The notes: a model not told the origin generated them from the letters alone. Counted from the stretch's first letter, positions 1-5,352 are shown. The stretch is 7,806 nt of DNA from JASJBU01 sp965372385 (GCA_965372385.1 CBDVCD010000158.1:1-7806), one strand, 5' to 3'. Program-made: numbers and translations.

Positions 1-163
1 GCAGGAGTGCATTACCACCCAGACCACAGGCCAGATCCAGGGCCTTTCCATGACTCGGTAGAAGGTGCTGGTTCTGTAACAGCACCTCTGCCGCTCTCGG
101 TTGATTCAAGGGATCAGCATGGCGCTGGTCCCACTTCAGCCGCAGGCTATCAAGGTCGGACAT
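1..163 (-). CDS. Class I SAM-dependent methyltransferase, N-terminal part (cut by window edge)
   Basis: The minus strand reads an open frame from an ATG at 163 to the window edge: 54 codons, beginning MSDLDSLRLKWDQRHAD. Residues 40-54 read KALDLACGLGGNALL. This matches motif I of Rossmann-fold class I methyltransferases, the glycine-rich SAM-binding loop after strand beta-1 with its acidic residue (D43). The WDQRHAD stretch before it resembles the N-terminal helix of small TehB-like methyltransferases. The substrate cannot be inferred because the rest of the protein lies outside the window. The start is only 8 bp past the metZ stop codon and has no clear Shine-Dalgarno sequence, so translational coupling to metZ is likely. 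It should therefore share the metZ promoter and SAM-responsive leader. The methyltransferase call is fairly sure; any specific function is not. Confidence 0.75.
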   Translation of the reverse strand, partial: MSDLDSLRLKWDQRHADPLNQPRAAEVLLQNQHLLPSHGKALDLACGLGGNALL

Positions 164-171
164 GGAGTGGA

Positions 172-1362
172 TCAGAGACCATCCAGCCCCCGCGCAAGAT
201 CCGCCTGGATATCCTCGATGGACTCAAGACCCACAGCCACCCGCAGCAGACCATTACCGATACCCGACTCGGCTCGCTGCTCGGGTGTCAAGCGCCCATG
301 GGTGGTGGTGGCCGGGTGGGTGATGGTGGTCTTGGTATCCCCCAGATTGGCGGTTATCGAGAGCATCCGAGTGGCATCAATGACAGACCAGGCAGCAGGC
401 TGACCTCCTTTCACGTCGAAGGAGAGAATACCGCCAGCGGCCTTCTGTTGGCTGGCGACCAGGGCGTGCTGGGGATGGGCCGCCAGGCCCGGATAGTAGA
501 CCCGTTCGATCTTGGGATGCTGTGCCAGCCATTCGGCCAGCTGTTGCGCATTGCGGGAGTGGGCATGCATGCGCAGTTCCAGGGTCTCGAGTCCCTTCAG
601 AAAGACCCATGCGTTGAATGGGCTCATGGTCGGTCCGGCGGTTCGCAACACCCCGAAGACCTCTTCTCCCACCTGCTGGGCATTGCCCACCACCGCCCCA
701 CCGATACAACGGCCCTGGCCATCCAGATACTTGGTGGCCGAATGGACCACGATATCCGCACCCAGCGCCAAGGGGCGCTGCAGCGCCGGGGTACAAAAGC
801 AGTTATCCACCACCAGCAGACAGCTGTTGTCATGGGCCAGGTCTGCCAGCAACCGGATATCGGTCATCTCGGTAAGCGGATTGGATGGGGTCTCCAGAAA
901 CAACATCCTGGTCTCCGGTCGGATGGCTTGTTCCCAAGCCCCAATATCACTCAAATCGACAAAACTGGTCTCAATGCCAAACCGGCTCAGGTATTTCGTG
1001 AACAGCAGCGTGGTGGTGCCGAACACGCTACGGGATGAGACGATGTGGTCACCACCCTGCAGCAGCCCCATGCAGGTCGCGAGAATAGCGGCCATACCGG
1101 AGGCCGTGGCCACACAGCTCTCGCCGCCCTCCAGGGCCGCCAGTCGCTGCTCAAAGTTCCGCACGGTGGGATTGGTAAATCGGGCATAGATGTTACCCGG
1201 CTCATCACCACTGAAACGAGCAGCCGCCTCCGCGGCACTGCTAAAGACGAAGCTCGAGGTGGGAAATATCGGCTCACCATGTTCTCCCTCGGGGGTACGG
1301 TGATGCCCGATGCGAATCGCCTGAGTGGCGAAATTCCAATGTTCTGGGTTCTGCTCTGACAT
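172..1362 (-). CDS. metZ: O-succinylhomoserine sulfhydrylase (MetZ), PLP enzyme of methionine synthesis
   Basis: MetZ makes homocysteine directly from O-succinylhomoserine and sulfide in the cytoplasm, a one-step bypass of transsulfuration. The protein is a Cys/Met-metabolism PLP enzyme of normal length: 396 aa from ATG 1362. Numbering two residues higher, from the TTG at 1368, gives: the phosphate-binding region SGMAAI at 90-95, the ring-stacking region around YARFTNPT (61-68), the PLP-nitrogen aspartate D188 in VVDNCF, and the Schiff-base lysine K213 in HSATKYLDGQGR. The C-terminal LGDTKTTITHPATTTH is also typical. The QGRCIGG segment after the lysine fits MetZ better than MetB/MetC, but a MetB-like activity cannot be excluded by eye. 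A TTG at 1368 extends the frame by two codons. ATG 1362 is preferred because AGGA ends 8 nt before it, whereas that site would be only about 2 nt from the TTG. A SAM-II leader precedes the gene and a methyltransferase follows. Confidence 0.93.
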   Translation of the reverse strand: MSEQNPEHWNFATQAIRIGHHRTPEGEHGEPIFPTSSFVFSSAAEAAARFSGDEPGNIYARFTNPTVRNFEQRLAALEGGESCVATASGMAAILATCMGLLQGGDHIVSSRSVFGTTTLLFTKYLSRFGIETSFVDLSDIGAWEQAIRPETRMLFLETPSNPLTEMTDIRLLADLAHDNSCLLVVDNCFCTPALQRPLALGADIVVHSATKYLDGQGRCIGGAVVGNAQQVGEEVFGVLRTAGPTMSPFNAWVFLKGLETLELRMHAHSRNAQQLAEWLAQHPKIERVYYPGLAAHPQHALVASQQKAAGGILSFDVKGGQPAAWSVIDATRMLSITANLGDTKTTITHPATTTHGRLTPEQRAESGIGNGLLRVAVGLESIEDIQADLARGLDGL

Positions 1363-1405
1363 TGTCAATTCCTATGGAGATCTGACCAATAAGGGAGCTG
1401 CCATT

Positions 1406-1425
1406 TTTTTGGAAATCTCCAAAAA
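1406..1425. repeat. Inverted repeat between the leader terminator and metZ
   Basis: TTTTTGGA (1406-1413) and TCCAAAAA (1418-1425) are perfect 8-bp arms around the loop AATC. On the minus transcript this hairpin directly follows the terminator U-tract and lies about 45 nt before the metZ start. It could be a weak second hairpin or simply part of the T-rich tail. Its function is unknown. Confidence 0.4.
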
Positions 1426-1426
1426 C

Positions 1427-1450
1427 AAAAAAACCGCCCAACGTGGCGGC
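1427..1450 (-). terminator. Intrinsic terminator of the metZ leader (attenuator)
   Basis: On the minus strand GCCGCC (1450-1445), loop ACGTTG and GGCGGT (1438-1433) form a 6-bp GC-rich stem. A T run follows at once (1432-1427), then G and five more T. This is a textbook intrinsic terminator. It lies about 65 nt upstream of metZ and about 12 nt after the SAM-II aptamer, so it can only end leader RNA before the coding region. Confidence 0.85.
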
Positions 1451-1474
1451 TAAAGCAGTTACCCTCGCTTTAGC
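1449..1474 (-). promoter_or_regulatory. Candidate antiterminator hairpin linking aptamer and terminator
   Basis: On the minus strand GCTAAAGC (1474-1467) pairs perfectly with GCTTTAGC (1456-1449) around a 10-nt loop. The first arm contains the conserved GCTAAA of the SAM-II aptamer. The last two bases of the second arm are the first two bases of the terminator stem. The hairpin therefore competes with the folded aptamer and shortens the terminator stem to 4 bp. The inferred logic is that without SAM this hairpin forms and metZ is read, and with SAM the aptamer captures GCTAAA and the full terminator forms. Confidence 0.6.
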
Positions 1475-1515
1475 GGTATTTATCGAGCGCCCGCAATTTG
1501 AGAAAAATCGGCGCA
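1462..1515 (-). promoter_or_regulatory. SAM-II riboswitch aptamer upstream of metZ
   Basis: The minus strand contains, in the right order and spacing, the conserved SAM-II elements as I remember them from the crystallised metX aptamer: GCGCCGATTT (1514-1505), then GCGGGCGC (1494-1487), GATAAAT (1484-1478), GCTAAA (1474-1469) and GAGGG (1466-1462). P1 forms from GCGCC (1514-1510) with GGCGC (1491-1487). The H-type pseudoknot forms from GCG (1494-1492) with CGC (1475-1473) and CTC (1502-1500) with GAG (1466-1464). SAM-II binds S-adenosylmethionine and turns off methionine-synthesis genes, and metZ is a known type of target. The predicted transcription start lies next to the 5' end of P1, so the aptamer is the first thing transcribed. 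A covariance-model scan was not possible here. Confidence 0.85.
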
Positions 1516-1521
1516 GAGTGA

Positions 1522-1550
1522 AGATTAGGCTGGAGACTCCAGGCTGTCAA
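1522..1550 (-). promoter_or_regulatory. Sigma-70-type promoter of the metZ leader
   Basis: On the minus strand a perfect TTGACA -35 (1550-1545) is followed by a 17-bp spacer and TAATCT as -10 (1527-1522). The predicted start is near 1515, at the first base of the SAM-II aptamer. The spacer holds the inverted repeat CTGGAG-T-CTCCAG (1530-1542), which could be a repressor operator. Confidence 0.75.
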
Positions 1551-1577
1551 TACGATCATGCAAGTACTCCGTCAAGA

Positions 1578-1605
1578 TTGTATTGAACATAAATATCCTG
1601 ATAAT
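1578..1605 (+). promoter_or_regulatory. Candidate infA promoter
   Basis: TTGTAT (1578-1583) and GATAAT (1600-1605) are separated by 16 bp, placing a start near 1612 and giving an infA leader of about 64 nt. A second weak candidate is the extended -10 TGATATGCT near 1631-1639. The promoter is divergent from the metZ promoter, about 30 bp away. Confidence 0.45.
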
Positions 1606-1675
1606 GACGCTCTTCATCAGATGGGGCCTGTGATATGCTATCGCTCCTGAAATTTATGCACACGACAGGTTCAGT

Positions 1676-1894
1676 ATGGCGAAAGAAGACTTTATCGAGA
1701 TGGAGGGTACGGTTATTGAAACCCTGCCTAACACCATGTTCCGGGTGGAACTGGAGAACGGGCACGTGGTTACCGCCCATATATCAGGCAAGATGCGCAA
1801 ACACTATATCCGCATTCTCACCGGTGACACGGTTACCGTCCAGTTGACCCCCTACGACTTGAGCAAAGGCCGCATCACCTACCGCGCCCGCTGA
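1676..1894 (+). CDS. infA: Translation initiation factor IF-1
   Basis: IF-1 binds the 30S A site during initiation, next to helix 44 of 16S rRNA, and supports IF-2 and IF-3. This is a single S1-type OB fold of exactly 72 aa, the usual length. It starts MAKEDFIEMEGTV and contains the near-invariant segments ETLPNTMFRVEL, ENGHVVTAHISGKMRK and LTPYDLSKGRITYR. The ATG at 1676 has AGG (1667-1669) at proper spacing. The gene stands alone in the window. The aat gene, a common neighbour in related bacteria, is not seen. It converges on clpA, with stop codons 19 bp apart. No intrinsic terminator with a T-run is visible after it. Confidence 0.98.
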   Translation: MAKEDFIEMEGTVIETLPNTMFRVELENGHVVTAHISGKMRKHYIRILTGDTVTVQLTPYDLSKGRITYRAR

Positions 1895-1913
1895 TACTGG
1901 CCTGCCCAATGGC

Positions 1914-4187
1914 TTAGTGGGTCAACCCGCTGTCCGTGACCGGCTCCGCCAGAAAATCGAACTCGAGCTTGCCGTCCTTTAGGTCGACCTTGACGGTTCC
2001 ACCGCCGGCGAGTTGGCCGAACAACAGCTCCTCCGCCAGTGGTTTTTTGATCTCATTCTGAATCAGCCGTGCCATGGGCCTTGCGCCCATCTTCGGATCA
2101 TAGCCCTTTTCAGCCAGCCAGACCCTGGCCTCCTCCTCTATCACCAGATGGACGCCCTTCTCCTGCAGCTGTCCCTCAAGCTCAAAGATGAATTTGTCAA
2201 CCACCTTGGCGATATGTTCCTGGGAGAGTCCGGAAAACTGGATGATCATATCGAGCCGGTTTCTGAACTCGGGGGTGAACATCCGCTTGATCACCTCCAT
2301 GCCATCACTGGTATGGTCCTGGGAGGTGAAGCCAATGGAGGAGCGGCTCATCTCCTGGGCACCGGCATTGGTGGTCATGACGATCACCACATTGCGGAAA
2401 TCCGCCTTACGTCCGTTGTTGTCCGTCAGGGTGCCGTGATCCATCACCTGTAACAGCAGATTGAAGACATCAGGATGGGCCTTTTCAATCTCATCGAGCA
2501 GCAGCACGGCATGCGGGTGCTTGTTGATCTCCTCGGTAAGCAGCCCCCCCTGATCGAAACCGACATAGCCGGGGGGTGCGCCGATCAGGCGGGAAACCGT
2601 ATGTCGTTCCATGTACTCAGACATATCGAAGCGGATCAGCTCCATGCCCATGATACGGGCAAGCTGGCGGGAGATCTCGGTCTTACCCACACCGGTGGGT
2701 CCGGCAAACAGGAAGGAGCCCACCGGCCGACCCTCGTTGACCAGTCCGGATCTATTCATACGGATGGCGGCGGCAAGCGCCTCGATGGCCGGGTCCTGAC
2801 CGAATACCACCATCTTTAGATCACGGGAGAGATTCCGCAATGACTCGGTGTCAGAGCTGGAGACCTTTTTCGGTGGAATGCGGGCAATTTTGGCCACAAT
2901 GTTCTCGACATCCTCAACGTCGATGATCTTCTGGCGCTTGTCTTCCGGTTGAAGCCGGACATTGGCGCCCGCTTCATCGATCACATCGATGGCCTTATCC
3001 GGCAGGTGGCGGTCATTGATGTACTTATCCGAGAGTTCCGCCGCACTCTTCAGGGCATCAGTGGTATATTCGACCTCGTGGTGATCCTCGAAACGGGATT
3101 TCAAGCCCTTCAGGATCTCGACCGTCTCTTCTACTGTTGGCTCCTCTATATCGATCTTCTGAAAGCGGCGGGCCAGTGCGCGATCCTTTTCAAAGATACC
3201 TCGGAACTCCTGGTAGGTGGTCGAACCGATACAGCGCAATTCGCCTGAAGCCAGCACCGGCTTAATCAGATTGGATGCATCCATCACGCCACCGGAAGCG
3301 GCCCCCGCACCGATAATGGCATGGATCTCATCGATAAACAGCACCGCATCCCGCTCTTTTTTCAGCTGCGCCAGGATGGCCTTCAGACGTTTCTCGAAAT
3401 CACCCCGATACTTGGTGCCCGCCACCAGGCTCCCCAGGTCAAGGGCATAGATCGTGGCGCCTGATAAGACATCGGGTACCTCTTGGTCGACGATCATTTT
3501 GGCGAGACCTTCGGCAATCGCGGTCTTACCTACGCCCGCCTCCCCGACCAATAGAGGATTGTTCTTACGCCGCCGGCAGAGGATCTGAATGGTTCTCTCG
3601 ACCTCATTTCGCCTGCCAATAAGGGGGTCTATCTTTCCCAGTCTGGCCTGCTCATTGAGGTTACTGGCATAACTCTCGAGCGGAGAGGATGGGGTATCGG
3701 GTTTCTTCACATCGCCGAATTCAATGGCATCCTCACTATCCCGTCCCTCATCATCGCGCTTGGAAACACCGTGTGAGATATAGTTCACTACATCCAGTCT
3801 TGAGACATCCTGCTGATTGAGGAAAAACACGGATTGAGAATCCTGTTCATTGAAGATTGCCACCAAGACATTTGCCCCGGTTACCTCATTCTTGCCGGAT
3901 GACTGCACATGAAACACCGCCCGCTGCAGAACACGCTGGAACCCTAATGTGGGTTGGATTTCACGCTCATCACCGTCTAATACAAGAGGAGTAGATTCAT
4001 CAATAAACTCAGCAAGTTGACGGCGTAATTTATCGATATCCGCGCCACAAGTGCGCAATACCTCCGCAGCTGCCGGGTTGTCCAAAAGCCCAAGTAGAAG
4101 ATGATCGACGGTCATAAACTCGTGCTGCTTGGCCTTCGCGCGTTTGAAGGCCTGGTTCAGGGTAAATTCAAGTTCTTTGCTTAACAT
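1914..4187 (-). CDS. clpA: ClpA, AAA+ unfoldase subunit of the ClpAP protease
   Basis: ClpA is the ATP-driven hexameric ring that unfolds substrates, including N-degron proteins delivered by ClpS, and threads them into ClpP. The 757-aa length equals the family norm. A Clp-N repeat domain covers about 1-140. The D1 AAA+ module has Walker A GEAGVGKT (215-222), pore loop GTKYRGDFE (257-265) and Walker B VLFIDE (282-287). The D2 module has Walker A GPTGVGKT (496-503), pore loop GYVGF (540-544), Walker B VLLLDE (561-566) and sensor-2 GARP (701-704). The absence of a long middle coiled coil separates it from ClpB. The ClpP-docking tripeptide is IGF (618-620), where E. coli ClpA has IGL. The ATG at 4187 has GGAG nine bases upstream. 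It follows clpS after a 24-bp gap and is co-transcribed with it. ClpP is not in this window. Confidence 0.98.
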   Translation of the reverse strand: MLSKELEFTLNQAFKRAKAKQHEFMTVDHLLLGLLDNPAAAEVLRTCGADIDKLRRQLAEFIDESTPLVLDGDEREIQPTLGFQRVLQRAVFHVQSSGKNEVTGANVLVAIFNEQDSQSVFFLNQQDVSRLDVVNYISHGVSKRDDEGRDSEDAIEFGDVKKPDTPSSPLESYASNLNEQARLGKIDPLIGRRNEVERTIQILCRRRKNNPLLVGEAGVGKTAIAEGLAKMIVDQEVPDVLSGATIYALDLGSLVAGTKYRGDFEKRLKAILAQLKKERDAVLFIDEIHAIIGAGAASGGVMDASNLIKPVLASGELRCIGSTTYQEFRGIFEKDRALARRFQKIDIEEPTVEETVEILKGLKSRFEDHHEVEYTTDALKSAAELSDKYINDRHLPDKAIDVIDEAGANVRLQPEDKRQKIIDVEDVENIVAKIARIPPKKVSSSDTESLRNLSRDLKMVVFGQDPAIEALAAAIRMNRSGLVNEGRPVGSFLFAGPTGVGKTEISRQLARIMGMELIRFDMSEYMERHTVSRLIGAPPGYVGFDQGGLLTEEINKHPHAVLLLDEIEKAHPDVFNLLLQVMDHGTLTDNNGRKADFRNVVIVMTTNAGAQEMSRSSIGFTSQDHTSDGMEVIKRMFTPEFRNRLDMIIQFSGLSQEHIAKVVDKFIFELEGQLQEKGVHLVIEEEARVWLAEKGYDPKMGARPMARLIQNEIKKPLAEELLFGQLAGGGTVKVDLKDGKLEFDFLAEPVTDSGLTH

Positions 4188-4211
4188 CTGTTCAGACTCC
4201 GAAAACCCTGC

Positions 4212-4532
4212 TCAGGCCTTTTCCATCGTGCATAGCAGAGGATGTTGGTTGTTGCGGGAATAATCATTCACCAGGTTAACCTTGGTCTCTGCAATATCCC
4301 GCGTGAATACTCCACAGACTCCCATACCACGGGTATGAACATGGAGCATGATCCTGGTTGCCTTTTCACGGTCCATCCTGAAAAAGGTTTCCAATATCTG
4401 GACAACAAACTCCATTGGCGTGTAATCATCATTCAGGATGATGACCTTGTACATGGGAGGCTTTTTGACCTCTGGTGGACTCTCCTGCAAGGCGAGTCCA
4501 TCATCTCTGAGTGTTTTTTCCTGATCGCTCAT
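4212..4532 (-). CDS. clpS: ClpS, N-end-rule adaptor of ClpAP
   Basis: ClpS binds bulky N-terminal residues (Leu, Phe, Tyr, Trp) of N-degron substrates and docks on the ClpA N-domain. The 106-aa protein matches the usual length. Residues 1-25 are an acidic, proline-ending flexible tail, and the core domain starts at PPMYKVI. The substrate pocket residues N34, D35, M40 and H66 are all present (LNDDYTPMEFV and LHVHTRG) at the same numbers as in E. coli ClpS. The C-terminus HPLLCTMEKA is typical. The ATG at 4532 has only a weak Shine-Dalgarno sequence, but no better in-frame start is seen. It is first in a clpS-clpA operon, which matches the stoichiometric adaptor-unfoldase pair. Confidence 0.97.
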   Translation of the reverse strand: MSDQEKTLRDDGLALQESPPEVKKPPMYKVIILNDDYTPMEFVVQILETFFRMDREKATRIMLHVHTRGMGVCGVFTRDIAETKVNLVNDYSRNNQHPLLCTMEKA

Positions 4533-4543
4533 GGTTTCAATTC

Positions 4544-4557
4544 TAGCAGGCCTGCTA
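4544..4557. repeat. 14-bp perfect palindrome just upstream of clpS
   Basis: TAGCAGGCCTGCTA is a perfect palindrome 11 bp upstream of the clpS start codon, inside its 5' untranslated region. It could be an operator or a small RNA hairpin near the ribosome site. It does not match a LexA or other operator that I recognise. Confidence 0.4.
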
Positions 4558-4633
4558 TTTCCGCAAATAGCCCTATAGGCACATAAGTTTACCGTGATTT
4601 TCCTTATTATTGGGGAAATTCCTAATTGACTGA

Positions 4634-4639
4634 ATTATA
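4634..4639 (-). promoter_or_regulatory. Possible clpS -10 box
   Basis: The minus strand has a perfect TATAAT hexamer about 100 bp upstream of clpS. The matching -35 position reads ATAAAC, which is poor. The call rests on the -10 box and the location in the divergent intergenic region. Confidence 0.3.
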
Positions 4640-4664
4640 ACCCAGCAGGATCATTGGTTTATAG

Positions 4665-4692
4665 TTGACCTGATATTCATGGTCACTATACT
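4665..4692 (+). promoter_or_regulatory. Promoter of cspD
   Basis: TTGACC (4665-4670) and TATACT (4687-4692) are separated by 16 bp. The predicted start near 4699 gives a 5' untranslated leader of about 190 nt. Long structured leaders are common for cold-shock-domain genes. Confidence 0.65.
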
Positions 4693-4734
4693 TTGGGTGA
4701 GTGATAATAAATTCCTCAGTTAATAGAGGGAGTT

Positions 4735-4785
4735 ATGACTACGTTTCGGGCAGTAAATGACGGCCCACTTTATTTTTACCATTGA
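4735..4785 (+). CDS. Possible 16-codon upstream ORF in the cspD leader
   Basis: An ATG at 4735 is preceded closely by GAGGGAG (4726-4732) and opens a 16-codon frame ending in TGA, reading MTTFRAVNDGPLYFYH. It lies within the predicted cspD leader, and its stop falls between the two arms of a hairpin (4764-4804). It could be a regulatory leader peptide, but such short frames with a purine-rich lead also arise by chance. No homologue is recognised. Confidence 0.25.
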   Translation: MTTFRAVNDGPLYFYH

Positions 4786-4804
4786 TATGTTCTTGGTAAG
4801 TGGG
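4764..4804 (+). repeat. Hairpin in the cspD 5' leader
   Basis: CCCACTT (4764-4770) followed, after 7 bases, by ACC (4778-4780) is complementary to GGTAAGTGGG (4795-4804). This gives a 10-bp stem with a 7-nt bulge. No T-run follows, so it is not a simple terminator. It may be part of a leader fold that affects cspD translation. Confidence 0.4.
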
Positions 4805-4888
4805 GGAAAGGTTTTTCGATGCCTCTCCGCAATAACAAATACACACTACACCATTTTTCCAGGACATTGATTGCGAGGAGTATCAGCT

Positions 4889-5101
4889 ATGACGACTGGA
4901 GTCGTAAAATGGTTCAACAATGCAAAGGGTTACGGATTTGTTACACCTGAAGATGGTGAACAAGATGTTTTCGTCCATTTCTCATCCATTGAGATGGACG
5001 GATATAAGACCCTGAAGGAGGGTCAACGCGTCCAATTTGACATCAATCAGGGCCCCAAAGGTCTGCATGCAACCAATATCCAACACATTGTTAATGAATA
5101 A
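4889..5101 (+). CDS. cspD: CspD-type cold-shock domain protein
   Basis: This is a 70-aa single cold-shock (OB-fold) protein that binds single-stranded nucleic acid. RNP1 is KGYGFV (13-18) and RNP2 is VFVHF (27-31). The segments KWFNNAKG, MDGYKTLKEGQ and FDINQGPKGLHA match E. coli CspD better than CspA. The position beside divergent clpS is the classical cspD location. E. coli CspD is a stationary-phase DNA-replication inhibitor rather than a cold-induced chaperone; whether that holds here is inference. The start is ATG 4889, with a strong GAGGAG (4875-4880) 8 nt upstream; an in-frame TTG at 4871 would discard that site. A long leader lies upstream, and a 180-bp palindrome and a terminator lie downstream. 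Confidence 0.94.
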   Translation: MTTGVVKWFNNAKGYGFVTPEDGEQDVFVHFSSIEMDGYKTLKEGQRVQFDINQGPKGLHATNIQHIVNE

Positions 5102-5110
5102 CTTAACATT

Positions 5111-5127
5111 CTAATCCAAAAGATTAG
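5111..5127 (+). repeat. Small hairpin after the cspD stop
   Basis: CTAATC (5111-5116) and GATTAG (5122-5127) form a perfect 6-bp stem with loop CAAAA, 9 bp after the cspD stop. It has no T-run and is followed by GGGGCTTTAG, so it is not a convincing terminator. A weak promoter-like pair, TTGTTA (5088-5093) and TCTAAT (5110-5115) at 16-bp spacing, overlaps it and could serve the downstream palindromic element. Confidence 0.35.
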
Positions 5128-5135
5128 GGGCTTTA

Positions 5136-5315
5136 GGGCCGCGGAAAAAATGATTTGTCCGAAGATCACGTTCATATTTGGGTGAGATTTGGGCGATTTG
5201 ATTGAGCAAATCCGCAAGACTAGCTGGACTAATTTGAGGAATTTGCGATTGAAAATCGTCCAAAGGTTGCCCGAAGAGGGGCGTGAGATAGGACAAATCT
5301 TTTTTTCCGTGGCCC
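5136..5315 (+). repeat. 180-bp near-complete palindrome: MITE-like element or rod-shaped RNA
   Basis: The first 25 bases (5136-5160, starting GGGCCGCGG) pair with the last 25 (5291-5315, ending CCGTGGCCC) with one G-U and one T-T mismatch. Pairing continues inwards after a one-base shift: TCACG (5166-5170) with CGTGA (5282-5286); TTTGGGCGATTT (5188-5199) with AAATCGTCCAAA (5253-5264); GCAAAT (5206-5211) with ATTTGC (5241-5246). The apex is near 5226. TTA flanks both ends exactly (5133-5135 and 5316-5318), like a 3-bp target duplication. Removing the element and one TTA would bring the intrinsic terminator (5321-5352) to about 37 bp after cspD, a normal distance. This supports an insertion. 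On the + strand mismatches in the arms are mostly G-U rather than A-C, which favours a transcribed, folded RNA. The two ideas are compatible, as in ERIC-type elements. No transposase or known RNA family was recognised. Confidence 0.7.
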
Positions 5316-5320
5316 TTACC

Positions 5321-5352
5321 AAGCCGATGGTCTACCAGCCATCGGCTTTTGC
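5321..5352 (+). terminator. Intrinsic terminator downstream of cspD
   Basis: AAGCCGATGG (5321-5330), loop TCTACCAG and CCATCGGCTT (5339-5348) form a perfect 10-bp stem. A T-rich tail (TTTTGCTTT) begins inside the last stem bases. It would end cspD transcripts or any RNA from the palindromic element, and it insulates the downstream diguanylate cyclase gene. Confidence 0.88.

Noticed and set aside
7..1038. Long open frame on the + strand (343 codons) opposite metZ
   Set aside because: It lies antisense to a clear MetZ protein and the methyltransferase start, has low-complexity composition and no recognisable domain. It is a shadow of a GC-rich coding strand.
1363..1368. TTG at 1368 as metZ start
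   Set aside because: The AGGA site is about 2 nt from this TTG but 8 nt from the ATG at 1362, so the ATG is preferred.
1895..1913. tRNA-Ser expected between clpA and infA as in E. coli
   Set aside because: Only 19 bp separate the genes. No tRNA-like cloverleaf or GTTCGA arm is seen there or in 1369-1675.
2013..2453. Open frame on the + strand inside clpA
   Set aside because: It is antisense to the conserved D2 domain of ClpA, with no ribosome site and no protein-like motifs.
4871..4888. TTG at 4871 as cspD start
   Set aside because: The strong GAGGAG would fall inside the coding region, and CspD homology begins at the ATG at 4889.
5136..5315. 6S RNA as identity of the palindromic region
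   Set aside because: It is rod-shaped and of suitable size, but it lacks the large central bubble and the sequence features of gammaproteobacterial 6S RNA that I know. The locus is also not the usual one.
5136..5315. Retron msr/msd region
   Set aside because: Long inverted ends prompted the idea, but no reverse transcriptase is present. The next gene is a GGDEF protein.
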